Below are positions 16,605 to 25,397 of a DNA stretch of 64,000 nucleotides, in pieces. The notes below the pieces were generated by a model. That model made no database searches. It saw nothing but the letters and a program-made list of their open reading frames with translations, and was not told the DNA's origin. How positions within the stretch are numbered: the stretch's first letter is position 1; each line of letters opens with the position of its first letter. A program made the position numbers and the translations under genes. Source of the DNA: Phaeobacter cretensis (GTDB taxonomy: Bacteria; Pseudomonadota; Alphaproteobacteria; Rhodobacterales; Rhodobacteraceae); NCBI RefSeq assembly GCF_047372505.1, contig NZ_JBKBEU010000001.1, positions 1,116,001 through 1,180,000 on the forward strand. Direction: 5' to 3'.

Positions 16605-17612
16605 ATGACCCTGAAAATCGCGATCAATGGATTTGGACGAATTGGCCGTGGCGTCTTGCGTGCGCTGTTGGATAGCAACGCCGACGATATCTCGGTTGTG
16701 GCCATAAATGATCTTTCGCCCGCTGAAACCCTGGCCCATCTGCTAAAATACGACAGCGTACATGGTCGCCTGCGTACACCAGTAAAGATTGACGGCGACA
16801 CCATGCATGTGGGCAAACACAACATCCGTCTGACCGCGATCCGCAATCCCGAAGATCTGCCATGGCAGGATGTCGATATTGCCTATGAATGCACCGGCCT
16901 GTTCACCAGCCGCACTACAGCCGCCAAACATCTGCAGAACGGATCCAAGCGCGTATTGATCTCGGCTCCCGGCAAAGAGGTCGACCGCACGGTAGTCTTT
17001 GGTGTGAACCACAAGGATCTGACCAATGACGATGTCATTGTCTCCAATGCGTCCTGCACCACCAACTGCCTCGCACCGGTCGCCAAGGTACTGGATGACG
17101 CGTTTGGGATAAAAACCGGATATATGACAACAATCCATGCTTATACCGGTGACCAGCCCACCCATGACACCAGCCACAAAGATCTCTATCGGGCACGTGC
17201 AGCTGCACTTTCGATGATCCCGACCTCAACCGGGGCTGCGCGCGCAATCTCGGAGGTGTTACCGCATTTAAAGGGCCGCCTCGAAGGGTCAGCCATTCGC
17301 GTTCCAACACCAAATGTGTCCGTGGTTGATCTTAGCTTTGTCCCTGAAAAACCCGCATCTGTAGAAGGCATTAACGACGCGATCAAAGCCGCCTCCGAAG
17401 GCGGTCTTGCCGGTATTCTGTCATTCGAAACCGAACCTTTGGTTTCTATTGACTTCAATCATGATCCGCATTCGTCATGCTTCGCCGCACCACAAACCGC
17501 CGTCACGGCCGAAGGTCTGGTCCGTGTGGTCAGCTGGTATGACAATGAATGGGGTTTCTCCAACCGCATGGTCGATACGGGCCGCCACATGGGCAAGGTG
17601 ATGAACGGCTGA
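16605..17612 (+). CDS. gap: Type I glyceraldehyde-3-phosphate dehydrogenase
   Basis: This 335-residue enzyme interconverts glyceraldehyde-3-phosphate and 1,3-bisphosphoglycerate in cytosolic glycolysis and gluconeogenesis. The nucleotide site GFGRIGRG (about residues 8-15), INDL near residue 35 (favouring NAD), the catalytic motif SCTTNCLAP (Cys near residue 150) and the C-terminal WYDNEWGFSNRM are all intact. GGAG precedes the ATG. The gene stands alone, with a palindromic site upstream and an intrinsic terminator downstream. It appears unrelated to the preceding catabolic operon. Confidence 0.97.
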   Translation: MTLKIAINGFGRIGRGVLRALLDSNADDISVVAINDLSPAETLAHLLKYDSVHGRLRTPVKIDGDTMHVGKHNIRLTAIRNPEDLPWQDVDIAYECTGLFTSRTTAAKHLQNGSKRVLISAPGKEVDRTVVFGVNHKDLTNDDVIVSNASCTTNCLAPVAKVLDDAFGIKTGYMTTIHAYTGDQPTHDTSHKDLYRARAAALSMIPTSTGAARAISEVLPHLKGRLEGSAIRVPTPNVSVVDLSFVPEKPASVEGINDAIKAASEGGLAGILSFETEPLVSIDFNHDPHSSCFAAPQTAVTAEGLVRVVSWYDNEWGFSNRMVDTGRHMGKVMNG

Positions 17613-17648
17613 TTGCCGACGTCGCCAACTGCGCACACGAACGACAGA

Positions 17649-17675
17649 AGGGCTGCCATCGGGCAGCCCTTTATC
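17649..17675 (+). terminator. Intrinsic terminator of gap
   Basis: AGGGCTGCC and GGCAGCCCT form a perfect 9-bp stem with a 4-base loop, followed by TTATCATCT. It lies 37 bases after the gap stop codon and also separates gap from the convergent chrR gene. Confidence 0.85.
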
Positions 17676-17717
17676 ATCTAGAGTTGGTCCTCTGTTGTAA
17701 AATAAGTCAGACCATCA

Positions 17718-18353
17718 CTAGATGCGGAAGATCGGCTGCAACAAACGCGGGACAAGTGATCGGAATCGTAGGGCAGCATCAGTCGCGGCCAAACAGATGC
17801 AGGTCTCGCCGTCCTCAGCAATCGGCGTATGCTCCAAGTCATCGTCAGCAACTTCAAGGTCACCAACCCCAAAGCGACCTGTCTCGTCGCGGAAGGCCCC
17901 CTGCAAGACCAAGGTCAACTCCAAACCATTATGGCCATGATCTGGCACCGCTTGACCGGGCGGGATATACAGCAACCGTACGCTGCCACCGTCATTGTGG
18001 CTCAGGATCGACTGCCTCACTCCCATGCCGAGTGACTTCCATTTGGGCGGCAAACCACCCAATGCTTCCATGACCGGGGCCGGGAAAATACCCGATCGTT
18101 CAAATGTCGGCGCATCTTCGAAGAGATCATCCAATTCGGCGAATACGCGATCCCTGAGATCGCTTGAAAGGTCCCGGGTGCCACAGGCTTCCAAAACGGA
18201 ACCACCAACGGCCTGATGGGCGTTCAATCGGATGCGGCAGCTGTCACACATAGATAAATGCGTCGCCAACACCAGAGAATACGCATAGGGAAGATTGCCG
18301 GAGGCATATGCCACCAACAACGAGTCAGGGATATGATGGCGCACGCCGGTCAT
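17718..18353 (-). CDS. chrR: ChrR-type zinc anti-sigma factor
   Basis: This 211-residue protein is the partner and inhibitor of RpoE. The N-terminal anti-sigma domain carries RHH near residue 5 and the zinc motif HLSMCDSC (His, Cys, Cys, about residues 31-38). The C-terminal cupin domain (about residues 105-195) has DHGHNGLE and EHTPIAEDG metal-ligand segments, like ChrR of Rhodobacter sphaeroides, where singlet oxygen triggers release of sigma-E. It is co-transcribed with rpoE through an ATGA overlap. Length and domain order match the family. Confidence 0.95.
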   Translation of the reverse strand: MTGVRHHIPDSLLVAYASGNLPYAYSLVLATHLSMCDSCRIRLNAHQAVGGSVLEACGTRDLSSDLRDRVFAELDDLFEDAPTFERSGIFPAPVMEALGGLPPKWKSLGMGVRQSILSHNDGGSVRLLYIPPGQAVPDHGHNGLELTLVLQGAFRDETGRFGVGDLEVADDDLEHTPIAEDGETCICLAATDAALRFRSLVPRLLQPIFRI

Positions 18354-18907
18354 GATAGTCCTTGTTCCTTCAATTCATGACGCAACCGCTCAAGTCCGAG
18401 GCGGATGCGGGATTTTATTGTCCCCAGAGGCAGTCCTGTTTGCTCCCGGATATCAGCATGGGTCAACTCACCCAGATAAGCCTTTTCTAACATCTCACGC
18501 TGGGCCGGTTTCAAGAGTGCCAAGGCGGCTCGCAGTTTTGACGTCTCTTGATCCAGTGCGAGGATCTGGGTCGCATCTTCCTGCGTTTCTTCCGGAAGCT
18601 TCAGTTCTTCCGGTATCGGCCGCCGTTCCTTACGGATCACATCAATCTGCCTGTTACGGGCGATCTGATAGATCCAGGCAGAAACCTGTGCACGCTCAGG
18701 ATCGAACATGGCCGATTTGCGCCATACGGTCAGCAACACGTCCTGCACCACCTCCTCAGCCTGACTTGGAGGCATGCCGGATCTGCAAATCACCCCTTTC
18801 AGCCGCGGCGCGAAATAATCGAATAACTTTCCAAAGGCCACTTTGCAGCGTTTGTCACGCACTGCCAGCATCCAAACCGTCTGATCTGACAGGCTATCGC
18901 GTTCCAC
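18350..18907 (-). CDS. rpoE: RpoE-family ECF sigma factor (singlet-oxygen response)
   Basis: This ECF sigma factor of about 185 residues is homologous to R. sphaeroides RpoE. Region 2 includes SQAEEVVQDVLLTVWRK and SAWIYQIARNRQIDVIRKERR; region 4 includes THADIREQTGLPLGTIKSR (key: HTH with GTIKSR). The frame stays open upstream to 19249, but the GTG at 18907 is chosen because AAGGA lies just before it and because the promoter at 19006-19034 would start transcription near 18999, so the ATG at 19000 would lie at or upstream of the transcript start. It is coupled to chrR and is probably autoregulated. Confidence 0.92.
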   Translation of the reverse strand: MERDSLSDQTVWMLAVRDKRCKVAFGKLFDYFAPRLKGVICRSGMPPSQAEEVVQDVLLTVWRKSAMFDPERAQVSAWIYQIARNRQIDVIRKERRPIPEELKLPEETQEDATQILALDQETSKLRAALALLKPAQREMLEKAYLGELTHADIREQTGLPLGTIKSRIRLGLERLRHELKEQGLS

Positions 18908-19005
18908 CTTTTTCCTTTCGTGCAATGCACTTGTGTTGCGGCCCACCCTAACGGGCGGTGCAGTCACTTCAAGAGGTCGATCGCTCAGCGTGGTCAACAT
19001 GTAGA

Positions 19006-19034
19006 AATTACGAGCGCTTTGCGGCGCTGGATCA
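19006..19034 (-). promoter_or_regulatory. Sigma-E promoter of rpoE-chrR
   Basis: Read on the minus strand, TGATCC (19034-19029) is followed by 18 bases and TAATT (19010-19006). This matches the R. sphaeroides RpoE form TGATCC-N18-TAA. Transcription would begin near 18999, giving a leader of about 90 bases before the GTG start of rpoE and making the sigma factor autogenous. Confidence 0.8.
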
Positions 19035-19094
19035 CTTTGCGCACGATTTTTTTCGATTTTTTCCAAATCCACGAAAATTACCTGTGACATTTTT

Positions 19095-19123
19095 TGATCC
19101 GCCTGAGCAGGACCCCCGTAACA
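19095..19123 (+). promoter_or_regulatory. Sigma-E promoter of the lipid-modification operon
   Basis: TGATCC at 19095-19100, then 18 bases, then TAACA at 19119-19123, the same architecture as the rpoE promoter in the opposite direction. It lies 25 bases before the start of the FAD oxidoreductase gene, placing the eight-gene operon in the RpoE regulon. Confidence 0.8.
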
Positions 19124-19148
19124 ACTTGAAAATACAGATGGAGACAGC

Positions 19149-20438
19149 ATGTCCTTTGACGCAGTATCATCCGCCCGCCAGCGCATCGCCATCGTCGGCG
19201 GCGGTATCTCTGGACTGGCCACGGCGTGGCTATTGGCCAAGACGCACAATGTGACACTCTACGAAGCCGGGCCGCAGCTTGGTGGCCATGCCCGAACCGT
19301 GATCGCAGGGCGAAATGGCGATCAACCGGTTGATACGGGTTTCATCGTCTTCAACTATGTGAATTATCCTCATCTGACGTCGATGTTCCGCGATCTGGAC
19401 GTGCCTGTTGTCAAAAGTGACATGAGCTTTGGCGCAAGCATCGGTGACGGCCGCATGGAATACGGGCTGCGTGATATTGGAGCCCTGCTAGGGCAACGTC
19501 GCAATATCACACGGCCTGCCTTCTTTCGAATGGTGCGCGACATCCTGCGGTTTAATGCAAATGCCGAACAAGTCGCCCAAAGCGACAGCGTAACCATCGG
19601 CGAACTGGTGAACGATCTCAAGTTGGGCGATTGGTTCCAACGCTATTATCTGATGCCTATCTGCGGCGCGATCTGGTCCACGCCACCCGATGAAATTCGC
19701 GGATTTCCGGCACAGTCTTTGGTGCGATTTTTTCGCAACCACGCATTGCTCAGCGCTTCAGGCCAGCATCAATGGTGGACGGTCAAAGGTGGTAGTATCG
19801 AATATGTCCGCCGCCTAACCACCAGACTTGAACAGATGGGGTGCCAGCTGCGCCCAGATACACCCGTTCGCAGCGTTGAACGCACCCCGGAAGGCGTACG
19901 CATTCACATGCCTGATGGCTCCAACGAGGCCTTTGATCAAGTGGTGATGGCCTGTCATTCAGATGATAGTCTGCGATTGCTGGCGCAACCAACCAAGGCG
20001 GAGCAGTCCACTCTCGGCGCCATGCGTTATCAGGACAACGAGATGATCCTGCACTGTGATACCGCACAGATGCCCCGCCGTCGTGCCTGTTGGTCCTCTT
20101 GGGTCTATAAGGCCGATACCCGCGACAACCGCGCGGCCATCGGCGTGACCTATTGGATGAACCGCCTACAGAACATCGACGAAAACGACCCACTGTTCGT
20201 TTCATTGAACCCGGTTAAGGATGTGCAGTCGGGTTTGATCTACGATCAGAAAACGTTTCGTCACCCGGTCTTCGACACCGCTGCTCTGCGCGCACAGACG
20301 CGGATCACTGACATTCAGGGCCAGAACAACACCTGGTTCGCAGGTGCCTATTTACGTCATGGTTTCCACGAAGATGGTTTCGCGAGCGCGGTACGAGTGG
20401 CCCGCGCGATCTCTGCCCGCGAAAGCATACCAGCATGA
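19149..20438 (+). CDS. FAD-dependent oxidoreductase (amine-oxidase-like, COG2907)
   Basis: This 429-residue flavoprotein has the dinucleotide fold GGGISGLATAWLL near residue 15, then YEAGPQLGGHARTV, the FAD-contacting Glu and the GGHA motif of the amine oxidase/phytoene-desaturase superfamily. The C-terminal FAD segment FAGAYLRHGFHEDGFASAV is present. Homologues sit next to cyclopropane-synthase-like genes in many bacteria and are linked to modification or desaturation of phospholipid acyl chains. It is the first gene after a sigma-E promoter, and its stop overlaps the DUF1365 start by 4 bases. Acting on membrane lipids is inferred. Confidence 0.88.
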   Translation: MSFDAVSSARQRIAIVGGGISGLATAWLLAKTHNVTLYEAGPQLGGHARTVIAGRNGDQPVDTGFIVFNYVNYPHLTSMFRDLDVPVVKSDMSFGASIGDGRMEYGLRDIGALLGQRRNITRPAFFRMVRDILRFNANAEQVAQSDSVTIGELVNDLKLGDWFQRYYLMPICGAIWSTPPDEIRGFPAQSLVRFFRNHALLSASGQHQWWTVKGGSIEYVRRLTTRLEQMGCQLRPDTPVRSVERTPEGVRIHMPDGSNEAFDQVVMACHSDDSLRLLAQPTKAEQSTLGAMRYQDNEMILHCDTAQMPRRRACWSSWVYKADTRDNRAAIGVTYWMNRLQNIDENDPLFVSLNPVKDVQSGLIYDQKTFRHPVFDTAALRAQTRITDIQGQNNTWFAGAYLRHGFHEDGFASAVRVARAISARESIPA

Positions 20439-21187
20439 CACAATGGCCTGATCATATCGCGGGACACACCACCCACGCCCGCTATGGCGCTATCGCCAAT
20501 AGTTTTCGCTATGGCGTCGACTATGTGCTGATCGATCCGAGGTCAGAAAGCGGGCCGCTATTGTTCTCGCGCAATCGCTTTAACCTCGCGGCGGTACATG
20601 ATCGCAATCATGGCGGCGCTCCGCGACAGGGTCTCGGTCTACCTTGGGCCGAGAGTGTCTTTGCCAAAGCAGGACTGAAGCCGAATGGCCTCACGATCCG
20701 GCTGCTCACTCAGCCCAGCTATGTTGGACATAACTTCAACCCAGTCAGCTTCTGGCTCGCCTTTCGCGGCACAGCCCTACATGCTGTGATCGCGGAGGTC
20801 AGCAATACTTTTGGCGACCGCCACAGCTATCTGTGCCACAAACCGGCGTTCACGGCGATCACGCCAACGGACAAGCTATTGTCAAAGAAGGTCTTTCACG
20901 TCTCCCCCTTTCAACAGATCGCTGGGGACTACTGGTTCAACTTTGACATCAGCCCGCAACGTATCGCGATCCGCATTGACCACAAAAATGACGGCGAAGG
21001 GGTAGTTGCCACACTGACCGGACCCCGTCAGCCACTAAGCAATGCAGCATTGCTTCGTTCGAGCCTGCGACGACCCGCCGGTACAATGCGCACCGTCGCT
21101 TTGATCTACTGGCAAGCACTGAAATTGAAGTTAAAGGGCGCCAGCTACCGTCCTCGCCCTAGCCCACCTGAACATGAGGTCAGCTGA
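20435..21187 (+). CDS. DUF1365 family protein
   Basis: This 250-residue protein matches the DUF1365 pattern: an N-terminal GHTTHARYG, then PSYVGHNFNPVSFW (about residues 92-105), EVSNTFGDRHSYL and KVFHVSPFQ. There is no predicted membrane helix or signal peptide. DUF1365 proteins are almost always encoded between this type of FAD oxidoreductase and a cyclopropane-synthase-like methyltransferase, as here. Its biochemical role is unknown; the conserved His, Asn and aromatic residues suggest binding of a lipid or metal. ATGA-type overlaps couple it on both sides. Confidence 0.88.
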   Translation: MTQWPDHIAGHTTHARYGAIANSFRYGVDYVLIDPRSESGPLLFSRNRFNLAAVHDRNHGGAPRQGLGLPWAESVFAKAGLKPNGLTIRLLTQPSYVGHNFNPVSFWLAFRGTALHAVIAEVSNTFGDRHSYLCHKPAFTAITPTDKLLSKKVFHVSPFQQIAGDYWFNFDISPQRIAIRIDHKNDGEGVVATLTGPRQPLSNAALLRSSLRRPAGTMRTVALIYWQALKLKLKGASYRPRPSPPEHEVS

Positions 21188-22344
21188 TGATTTTTCTTAC
21201 CAAACGTGTAAAGCACGACTTTCTCGACAGCTGCGCCTGCATCCGCAAGGGCAGCCTGCGCCTCTATACGCCTGAGGGTGATGTTCATGATTTTGGCAAT
21301 GGCCCACCCCACGCTGAAATCAAGCTACTTGACTGGAGTGCGATCACTGCGATGGCCGCGCGTGGCGACATTGGTCTCGGTGAGGCGTATGTTGCCGGGC
21401 TCTGGGATACACCGAGCATCGAAGACGTGATCAAAGTAGCTTTGATGAACCTCGATCACCTTGCTGACTTCGCATATCCGAGCTTCTGGGCCAGCCTGAG
21501 ATATCGTGTGGTTGACCGGATGCTACGGGCCAATTCGATCAAGGGGGCTTCACGCAACATCAAGGCCCACTACGATGTGGGCAATGAATTCTACCAGCTT
21601 TGGCTCGATGAAAGCATGACCTACTCCTCGGCCTTGTTCGCGCCCGGCGACAATGATCTTACTAGAGCTCAGACCCGCAAATACGACCGCGTCCTGAGCC
21701 GTCTCACAGAAGGCGAGCGGGTGCTGGAAGTAGGCTGCGGTTGGGGCGGCTTTGCAGACCGCGCCGCCGAACTGGGACGCAGTGTCACAGGGTTGACCAT
21801 ATCTCCAAGCCAGTTCGGCTACGCTGATGCCCGACTGGATGGACGTGCCGATATTCGTCTCTGCGATTATCGCAACTCGGAAGGTAGATTCGACAACATC
21901 GTCTCTATCGAAATGGTCGAAGCCGTGGGTGAGCGATATTGGCCAAGCTATTTTTCTACCCTCAAAGACCGTCTGTCAGACGATGGCCGTGCGGTTATTC
22001 AGGCGATCACCGTGCAGGACAGTTACTTTGATATCTATCGACATTCCTCCGACTACATTCGTCAGTACACTTTCCCGGGTGGGATGTTGCTGTCTGACGC
22101 CGTGATTTCGCATCAAGCGCGTAGCGCAGGATTGAAGGTCAAAGATAACTTTGCCTTCGGACAGGATTATGCCCGCACCTGCCGCGAATGGGCCGCACGC
22201 CTTGTCGAGATCTCTCCCAAAATTCAAACCTTGGGATATGGAGACGCATTCTTTCGCAATTGGCGCTATTATCTTGAGACCTGTGCCGCCTCTTTTGAGG
22301 TGGGACAGACCAACGTGGTGCAGGTGGAGCTGGCCCATGCCTGA
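21187..22344 (+). CDS. Cyclopropane-fatty-acyl-phospholipid synthase family methyltransferase
   Basis: This 385-residue SAM-dependent enzyme shows KAHYDVGNEFY, DESMTYSSALF, the SAM site VLEVGCGWGGFA (about residues 180-191), SIEMVEAVGERYW and SSDYIRQYTFPGG, all hallmarks of the Cfa family acting on unsaturated acyl chains of phospholipids. In R. sphaeroides, RpoE-controlled relatives take part in making methylated and furan fatty acids. This copy may make a methylated or cyclopropane chain; sequence alone does not separate these. It overlaps the DUF1365 stop by one base (TGATG). Confidence 0.9.
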   Translation: MIFLTKRVKHDFLDSCACIRKGSLRLYTPEGDVHDFGNGPPHAEIKLLDWSAITAMAARGDIGLGEAYVAGLWDTPSIEDVIKVALMNLDHLADFAYPSFWASLRYRVVDRMLRANSIKGASRNIKAHYDVGNEFYQLWLDESMTYSSALFAPGDNDLTRAQTRKYDRVLSRLTEGERVLEVGCGWGGFADRAAELGRSVTGLTISPSQFGYADARLDGRADIRLCDYRNSEGRFDNIVSIEMVEAVGERYWPSYFSTLKDRLSDDGRAVIQAITVQDSYFDIYRHSSDYIRQYTFPGGMLLSDAVISHQARSAGLKVKDNFAFGQDYARTCREWAARLVEISPKIQTLGYGDAFFRNWRYYLETCAASFEVGQTNVVQVELAHA

Positions 22345-22894
22345 TGCTCGCTCGGATGCCCAAACCCACGAAGACCCGCTCCACTCCGTTACACCCGCGC
22401 TCGCCCTATGTATTGGGCTACTCCTCACAATCCTAAGTGGTCCCACGTATGCGGACACCGGCCTCAAGGCGCCGACCAAGCTGGGAGAGGTCACCTTTCG
22501 CTGGTTCGGCCTGCCACTTTATGACGCAAGCCTCTATGCGGAAGGTCAGAACCGCTTCGACTGGCAAACACCCATGGCGCTCAGGCTCAGCTACCGGCGG
22601 GGCTTTACCCAATCACAACTGATGCAAGCCACCACTGCGGAACTTGCCCGATTGGAAGGGCCTCGCGGTGACCAGAACGAATTGATCGCCAAACTTGATC
22701 TCTGTTTTCGCGATGTGGCAGCGGGCGATAGCTTTGTCGCGACGACACGTGATCCGGATCACGTCGCCCTGTATCTGAATGGTCGACAGACATGTGAGAT
22801 CCGCCACAAGGACGCGCGCAAGCGGTTCCTCGACATCTGGCTATCCCCCAACAGCCGCGCTGCACGGTTGTCCAGCCGTCTTCGAGGCGAATAA
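22337..22894 (+). CDS. Chalcone-isomerase-like periplasmic protein
   Basis: This 185-residue protein has a membrane or signal segment at residues 20-40 (ending PTYADTG), then a chalcone-isomerase-like domain with FRWFGLPLYDASLYA (about residues 55-69) and KRFLDIWLSPNSR near the C terminus. The bacterial family lacks a known enzyme activity, and some relatives bind fatty acids. The ATG at 22337 overlaps the methyltransferase stop by 8 bases. Export plus the lipid-enzyme neighbours suggest handling of modified acyl chains on the periplasmic side; this is inference. Confidence 0.78.
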   Translation: MPDARSDAQTHEDPLHSVTPALALCIGLLLTILSGPTYADTGLKAPTKLGEVTFRWFGLPLYDASLYAEGQNRFDWQTPMALRLSYRRGFTQSQLMQATTAELARLEGPRGDQNELIAKLDLCFRDVAAGDSFVATTRDPDHVALYLNGRQTCEIRHKDARKRFLDIWLSPNSRAARLSSRLRGE

Positions 22895-24117
22895 TGCAAA
22901 CGACCCGTGTTTCCCTATTTGCACTGATGCTAGCCGCCGCTGGCCTGCCGCTCTATATCCATCTGCCTCGCTTTGCGACGGCCGAGCTGGGATTGAGCCT
23001 GGCCACTCTTGCGGCAGTACTGGCGGGGATACGGGTGCTCGATTTCATTCAGGACCCTCTGCTGGGCTGGCTCACCGACCGTTGGCCACAAAAGCGCGCA
23101 ACATTTGCGGCGTTGGCGGCACTCGGCATGGCAATAGGGTTTGTTCTTCTCTACGCGTACCGCCCTGCTGCGGGTGGTGTATTGCCATGGTTTGTGATCT
23201 CACTGATCCTTCTGTTCACGGCGTATAGTCTTGGTACTGTGCTGTTCTACGGACAAAGCACTGCCCTGGCCGGAAGCCCGCAAGCACTTATCCGTCTTGC
23301 CGGTTTCCGTGAAGCAGGCACATTGGCCGGGATCATTGTCGCTGCGCTTGCCCCAAGCATATTGGTCGCCATGGGGGCCGCTCAGGGTGGATATCCGGCA
23401 TTTGGCTGGCTGCTCGCTGTGCTCTGTGCTGCGATATGGTGGACCACCCGTGGGCTTTGGACGGCTGCATCACGCCCTGAACAGCCCCTTTCAATTATAG
23501 CGTTACGTGAATCAGGCGGGTTCCGGCTGCTCGCCCTGGCGCTCGTCAACAGTCTGCCTGTTGCCATGACCTCAACGCTGTTCCTGTTCTTCGTCGAGGA
23601 CAAGTTGGCCCTGCCCGATATGGCAGGTCCGTTTCTGGTGTTGTTTTTTCTCGCTGCCGGCGTTTCGGTTCCGATGTGGACACAAGCTGCGGAACGTTTC
23701 GGCGCGCGAAACGTGCTATTCCCGGCGATGGTACTGGCGATCGTTTCTTTCGTGTCCGCCGCGTTTCTTCCTGCCGGAGCTTCGCTTGGCTTTGCTGCGA
23801 TATGTATTGGATCTGGTGCCGCGCTTGGTGCGGATATGGTAATCCTGCCGGTACTATTCTCCCGCGCTTTAGCTCGCGCAGGACTGCAAGCTGGACAGGC
23901 CTTCGGCCTATGGTCGTTTGCCGCAAAACTGGCGCTTGCTGCGGCAGCCGTATTGCTCCTGCCGCTGCTACAAGTCAGCGGCTTCACTCCCGGCGGTCAG
24001 AACAGCTCAGCGGCCCTTCAGACCCTGACATGGACCTATGCTATCATTCCCTGCTGTATCAAATTCATCGCCATAGCGATGGTCCTCCGCCTCCCCAGAA
24101 AGGTTCTCTCACAATGA
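22894..24117 (+). CDS. MFS transporter
   Basis: This 407-residue protein has about 11-12 hydrophobic helices and the cytoplasmic-loop motif DPLLGWLTDRWPQKR (about residues 55-69) of the major facilitator superfamily, resembling the sodium:galactoside-symporter branch. It starts at TAATG, overlapping the upstream stop. Members linked to RpoE-controlled lipid operons are uncharacterised. The cargo could be a lipid precursor or oxidation product. A role in sugar uptake is less likely given the neighbours. Confidence 0.85.
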   Translation: MQTTRVSLFALMLAAAGLPLYIHLPRFATAELGLSLATLAAVLAGIRVLDFIQDPLLGWLTDRWPQKRATFAALAALGMAIGFVLLYAYRPAAGGVLPWFVISLILLFTAYSLGTVLFYGQSTALAGSPQALIRLAGFREAGTLAGIIVAALAPSILVAMGAAQGGYPAFGWLLAVLCAAIWWTTRGLWTAASRPEQPLSIIALRESGGFRLLALALVNSLPVAMTSTLFLFFVEDKLALPDMAGPFLVLFFLAAGVSVPMWTQAAERFGARNVLFPAMVLAIVSFVSAAFLPAGASLGFAAICIGSGAALGADMVILPVLFSRALARAGLQAGQAFGLWSFAAKLALAAAAVLLLPLLQVSGFTPGGQNSSAALQTLTWTYAIIPCCIKFIAIAMVLRLPRKVLSQ

Positions 24118-24662
24118 AACTCTTGCTTGTAGCCATCATAATATTGCTGCTGCTTGCGCTTTTTTGGCCCGGCTTTGGCTTTCGCAGCCAGCGTTCTCAG
24201 CACTATGAAGGGACTGGCCCTGCATTTGACATTCGCACGCATTTGAACGGCGAAATGATCTCGGAGGGCATGATTTACGGCCCTATGGGGCGCGTGGTAT
24301 CGCGCTTTGTCGCGACGATGCATGGCGAATGGGATGGCGCGACTGGCACCCTAAGCGAGAATTTCACCTATGCTGGCGGCAGCAACCAACAGCGCAAGTG
24401 GTTTCTCACCATGGGCGACAATGGACAATTCACCGCCACCGCCGATGATATTATAGGCACCGGGCACGGCCAGCAGGCAGGCGCTTCGGTTCGCCTGACC
24501 TATCGCATTCGTCTGCCTGAAAGCGCCGGCGGCCATGTTCTCGATGTCACTGACTGGATGTATCTAATGGAGAACGGCAGCATCATGAACCGCTCCGAGA
24601 TGCGCAAATTCGGCATCAAAGTCGCTGAGCTGATCGCGACTATCCGCCCAAAGGGACATTAA
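24114..24662 (+). CDS. DUF3833 family membrane-anchored protein
   Basis: This 182-residue protein starts with a hydrophobic anchor (residues 2-18) followed by YEGTGPAFDIRTHLNGEMISEG, where the key family features are F..... and GE...GMIYGPMGRVVSRF. Its domain ends with MYLMENGSIMNRSEMRKFG. The family is of unknown function and is often found beside DUF1365/Cfa-type genes. The ATG at 24114 overlaps the MFS stop; a longer open frame upstream is only the shadow of the MFS gene. It is probably periplasm-facing and attached to the inner membrane. Confidence 0.85.
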   Translation: MKLLLVAIIILLLLALFWPGFGFRSQRSQHYEGTGPAFDIRTHLNGEMISEGMIYGPMGRVVSRFVATMHGEWDGATGTLSENFTYAGGSNQQRKWFLTMGDNGQFTATADDIIGTGHGQQAGASVRLTYRIRLPESAGGHVLDVTDWMYLMENGSIMNRSEMRKFGIKVAELIATIRPKGH

Positions 24663-24665
24663 AAA

Positions 24666-25397
24666 GTGTTCGCTGGGCAAACTTGGTGGATAGTTGGCGC
24701 AAGCGAGGGCCTCGGACGGGCAATCGCTGAGCAATTGGATGCGGCAGGAGCCAAGGTGATACTGTCAGCGCGCAGTGAACAGCGGCTTCAGGATCTCGCA
24801 TGCAAGCTGCGCAACGCTAGCGTTGTACCCATGGATGTCACCGATGCACAAGCTGTCCAAAACGCCGTTGCGAATATAGGCAAGCCGGATGGTGTGCTCT
24901 ACTGCGCAGGGACCTATGATCCCATGCCTGCGCAAGAGTGGGACGCCGAAAAGGTTGAGCTGATCTGTGATGTGAACTTTATGGGCGCTATCCGAGTGAT
25001 CGGCCGCGTGCTGCCGCAGATGATAGCTACCAATAGGGGCCACATCGTATTGATTGGTTCGCTTGCAGGCCATACGGGTCTTCCCGGCGCGACGGGCTAC
25101 GGCGCGTCAAAATCCGCCGTTATGCATATGGCAGAAACGCTGCAGGCCGATCTATTTAGGACATCGATTCATGTGCAGGTCATCAACCCGGGCTTTATCA
25201 AGACCCGGCTGACCGAAAAAAACGATTTCGACATGCCGATGATACAGACACCAGAACAGGCGGCGGAGGCCTGTCTGACGGCAATTCGAAGCGGTCGGTT
25301 CAGTACCAGTTTCCCGGCCCCATTTGCCTGGGTCTTCACAATCGGCAGATATCTGCCTCGCAGATTATTTCTACGATTAATGGGGGCGGGTAAGTGA
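24666..25397 (+). CDS. SDR family oxidoreductase
   Basis: This 243-residue short-chain dehydrogenase has IVGASEGLGRAIAEQL at residues 8-23, LIGSLAG (catalytic Ser) and YGASKSA (Tyr-Lys pair, about residues 145-149). It begins with GTG three bases after the DUF3833 stop. Together with the SDR that follows, it is the tail of the sigma-E operon and may reduce carbonyl products of oxidised lipids; that role is inferred from context only. Confidence 0.88.
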   Translation: MFAGQTWWIVGASEGLGRAIAEQLDAAGAKVILSARSEQRLQDLACKLRNASVVPMDVTDAQAVQNAVANIGKPDGVLYCAGTYDPMPAQEWDAEKVELICDVNFMGAIRVIGRVLPQMIATNRGHIVLIGSLAGHTGLPGATGYGASKSAVMHMAETLQADLFRTSIHVQVINPGFIKTRLTEKNDFDMPMIQTPEQAAEACLTAIRSGRFSTSFPAPFAWVFTIGRYLPRRLFLRLMGAGK

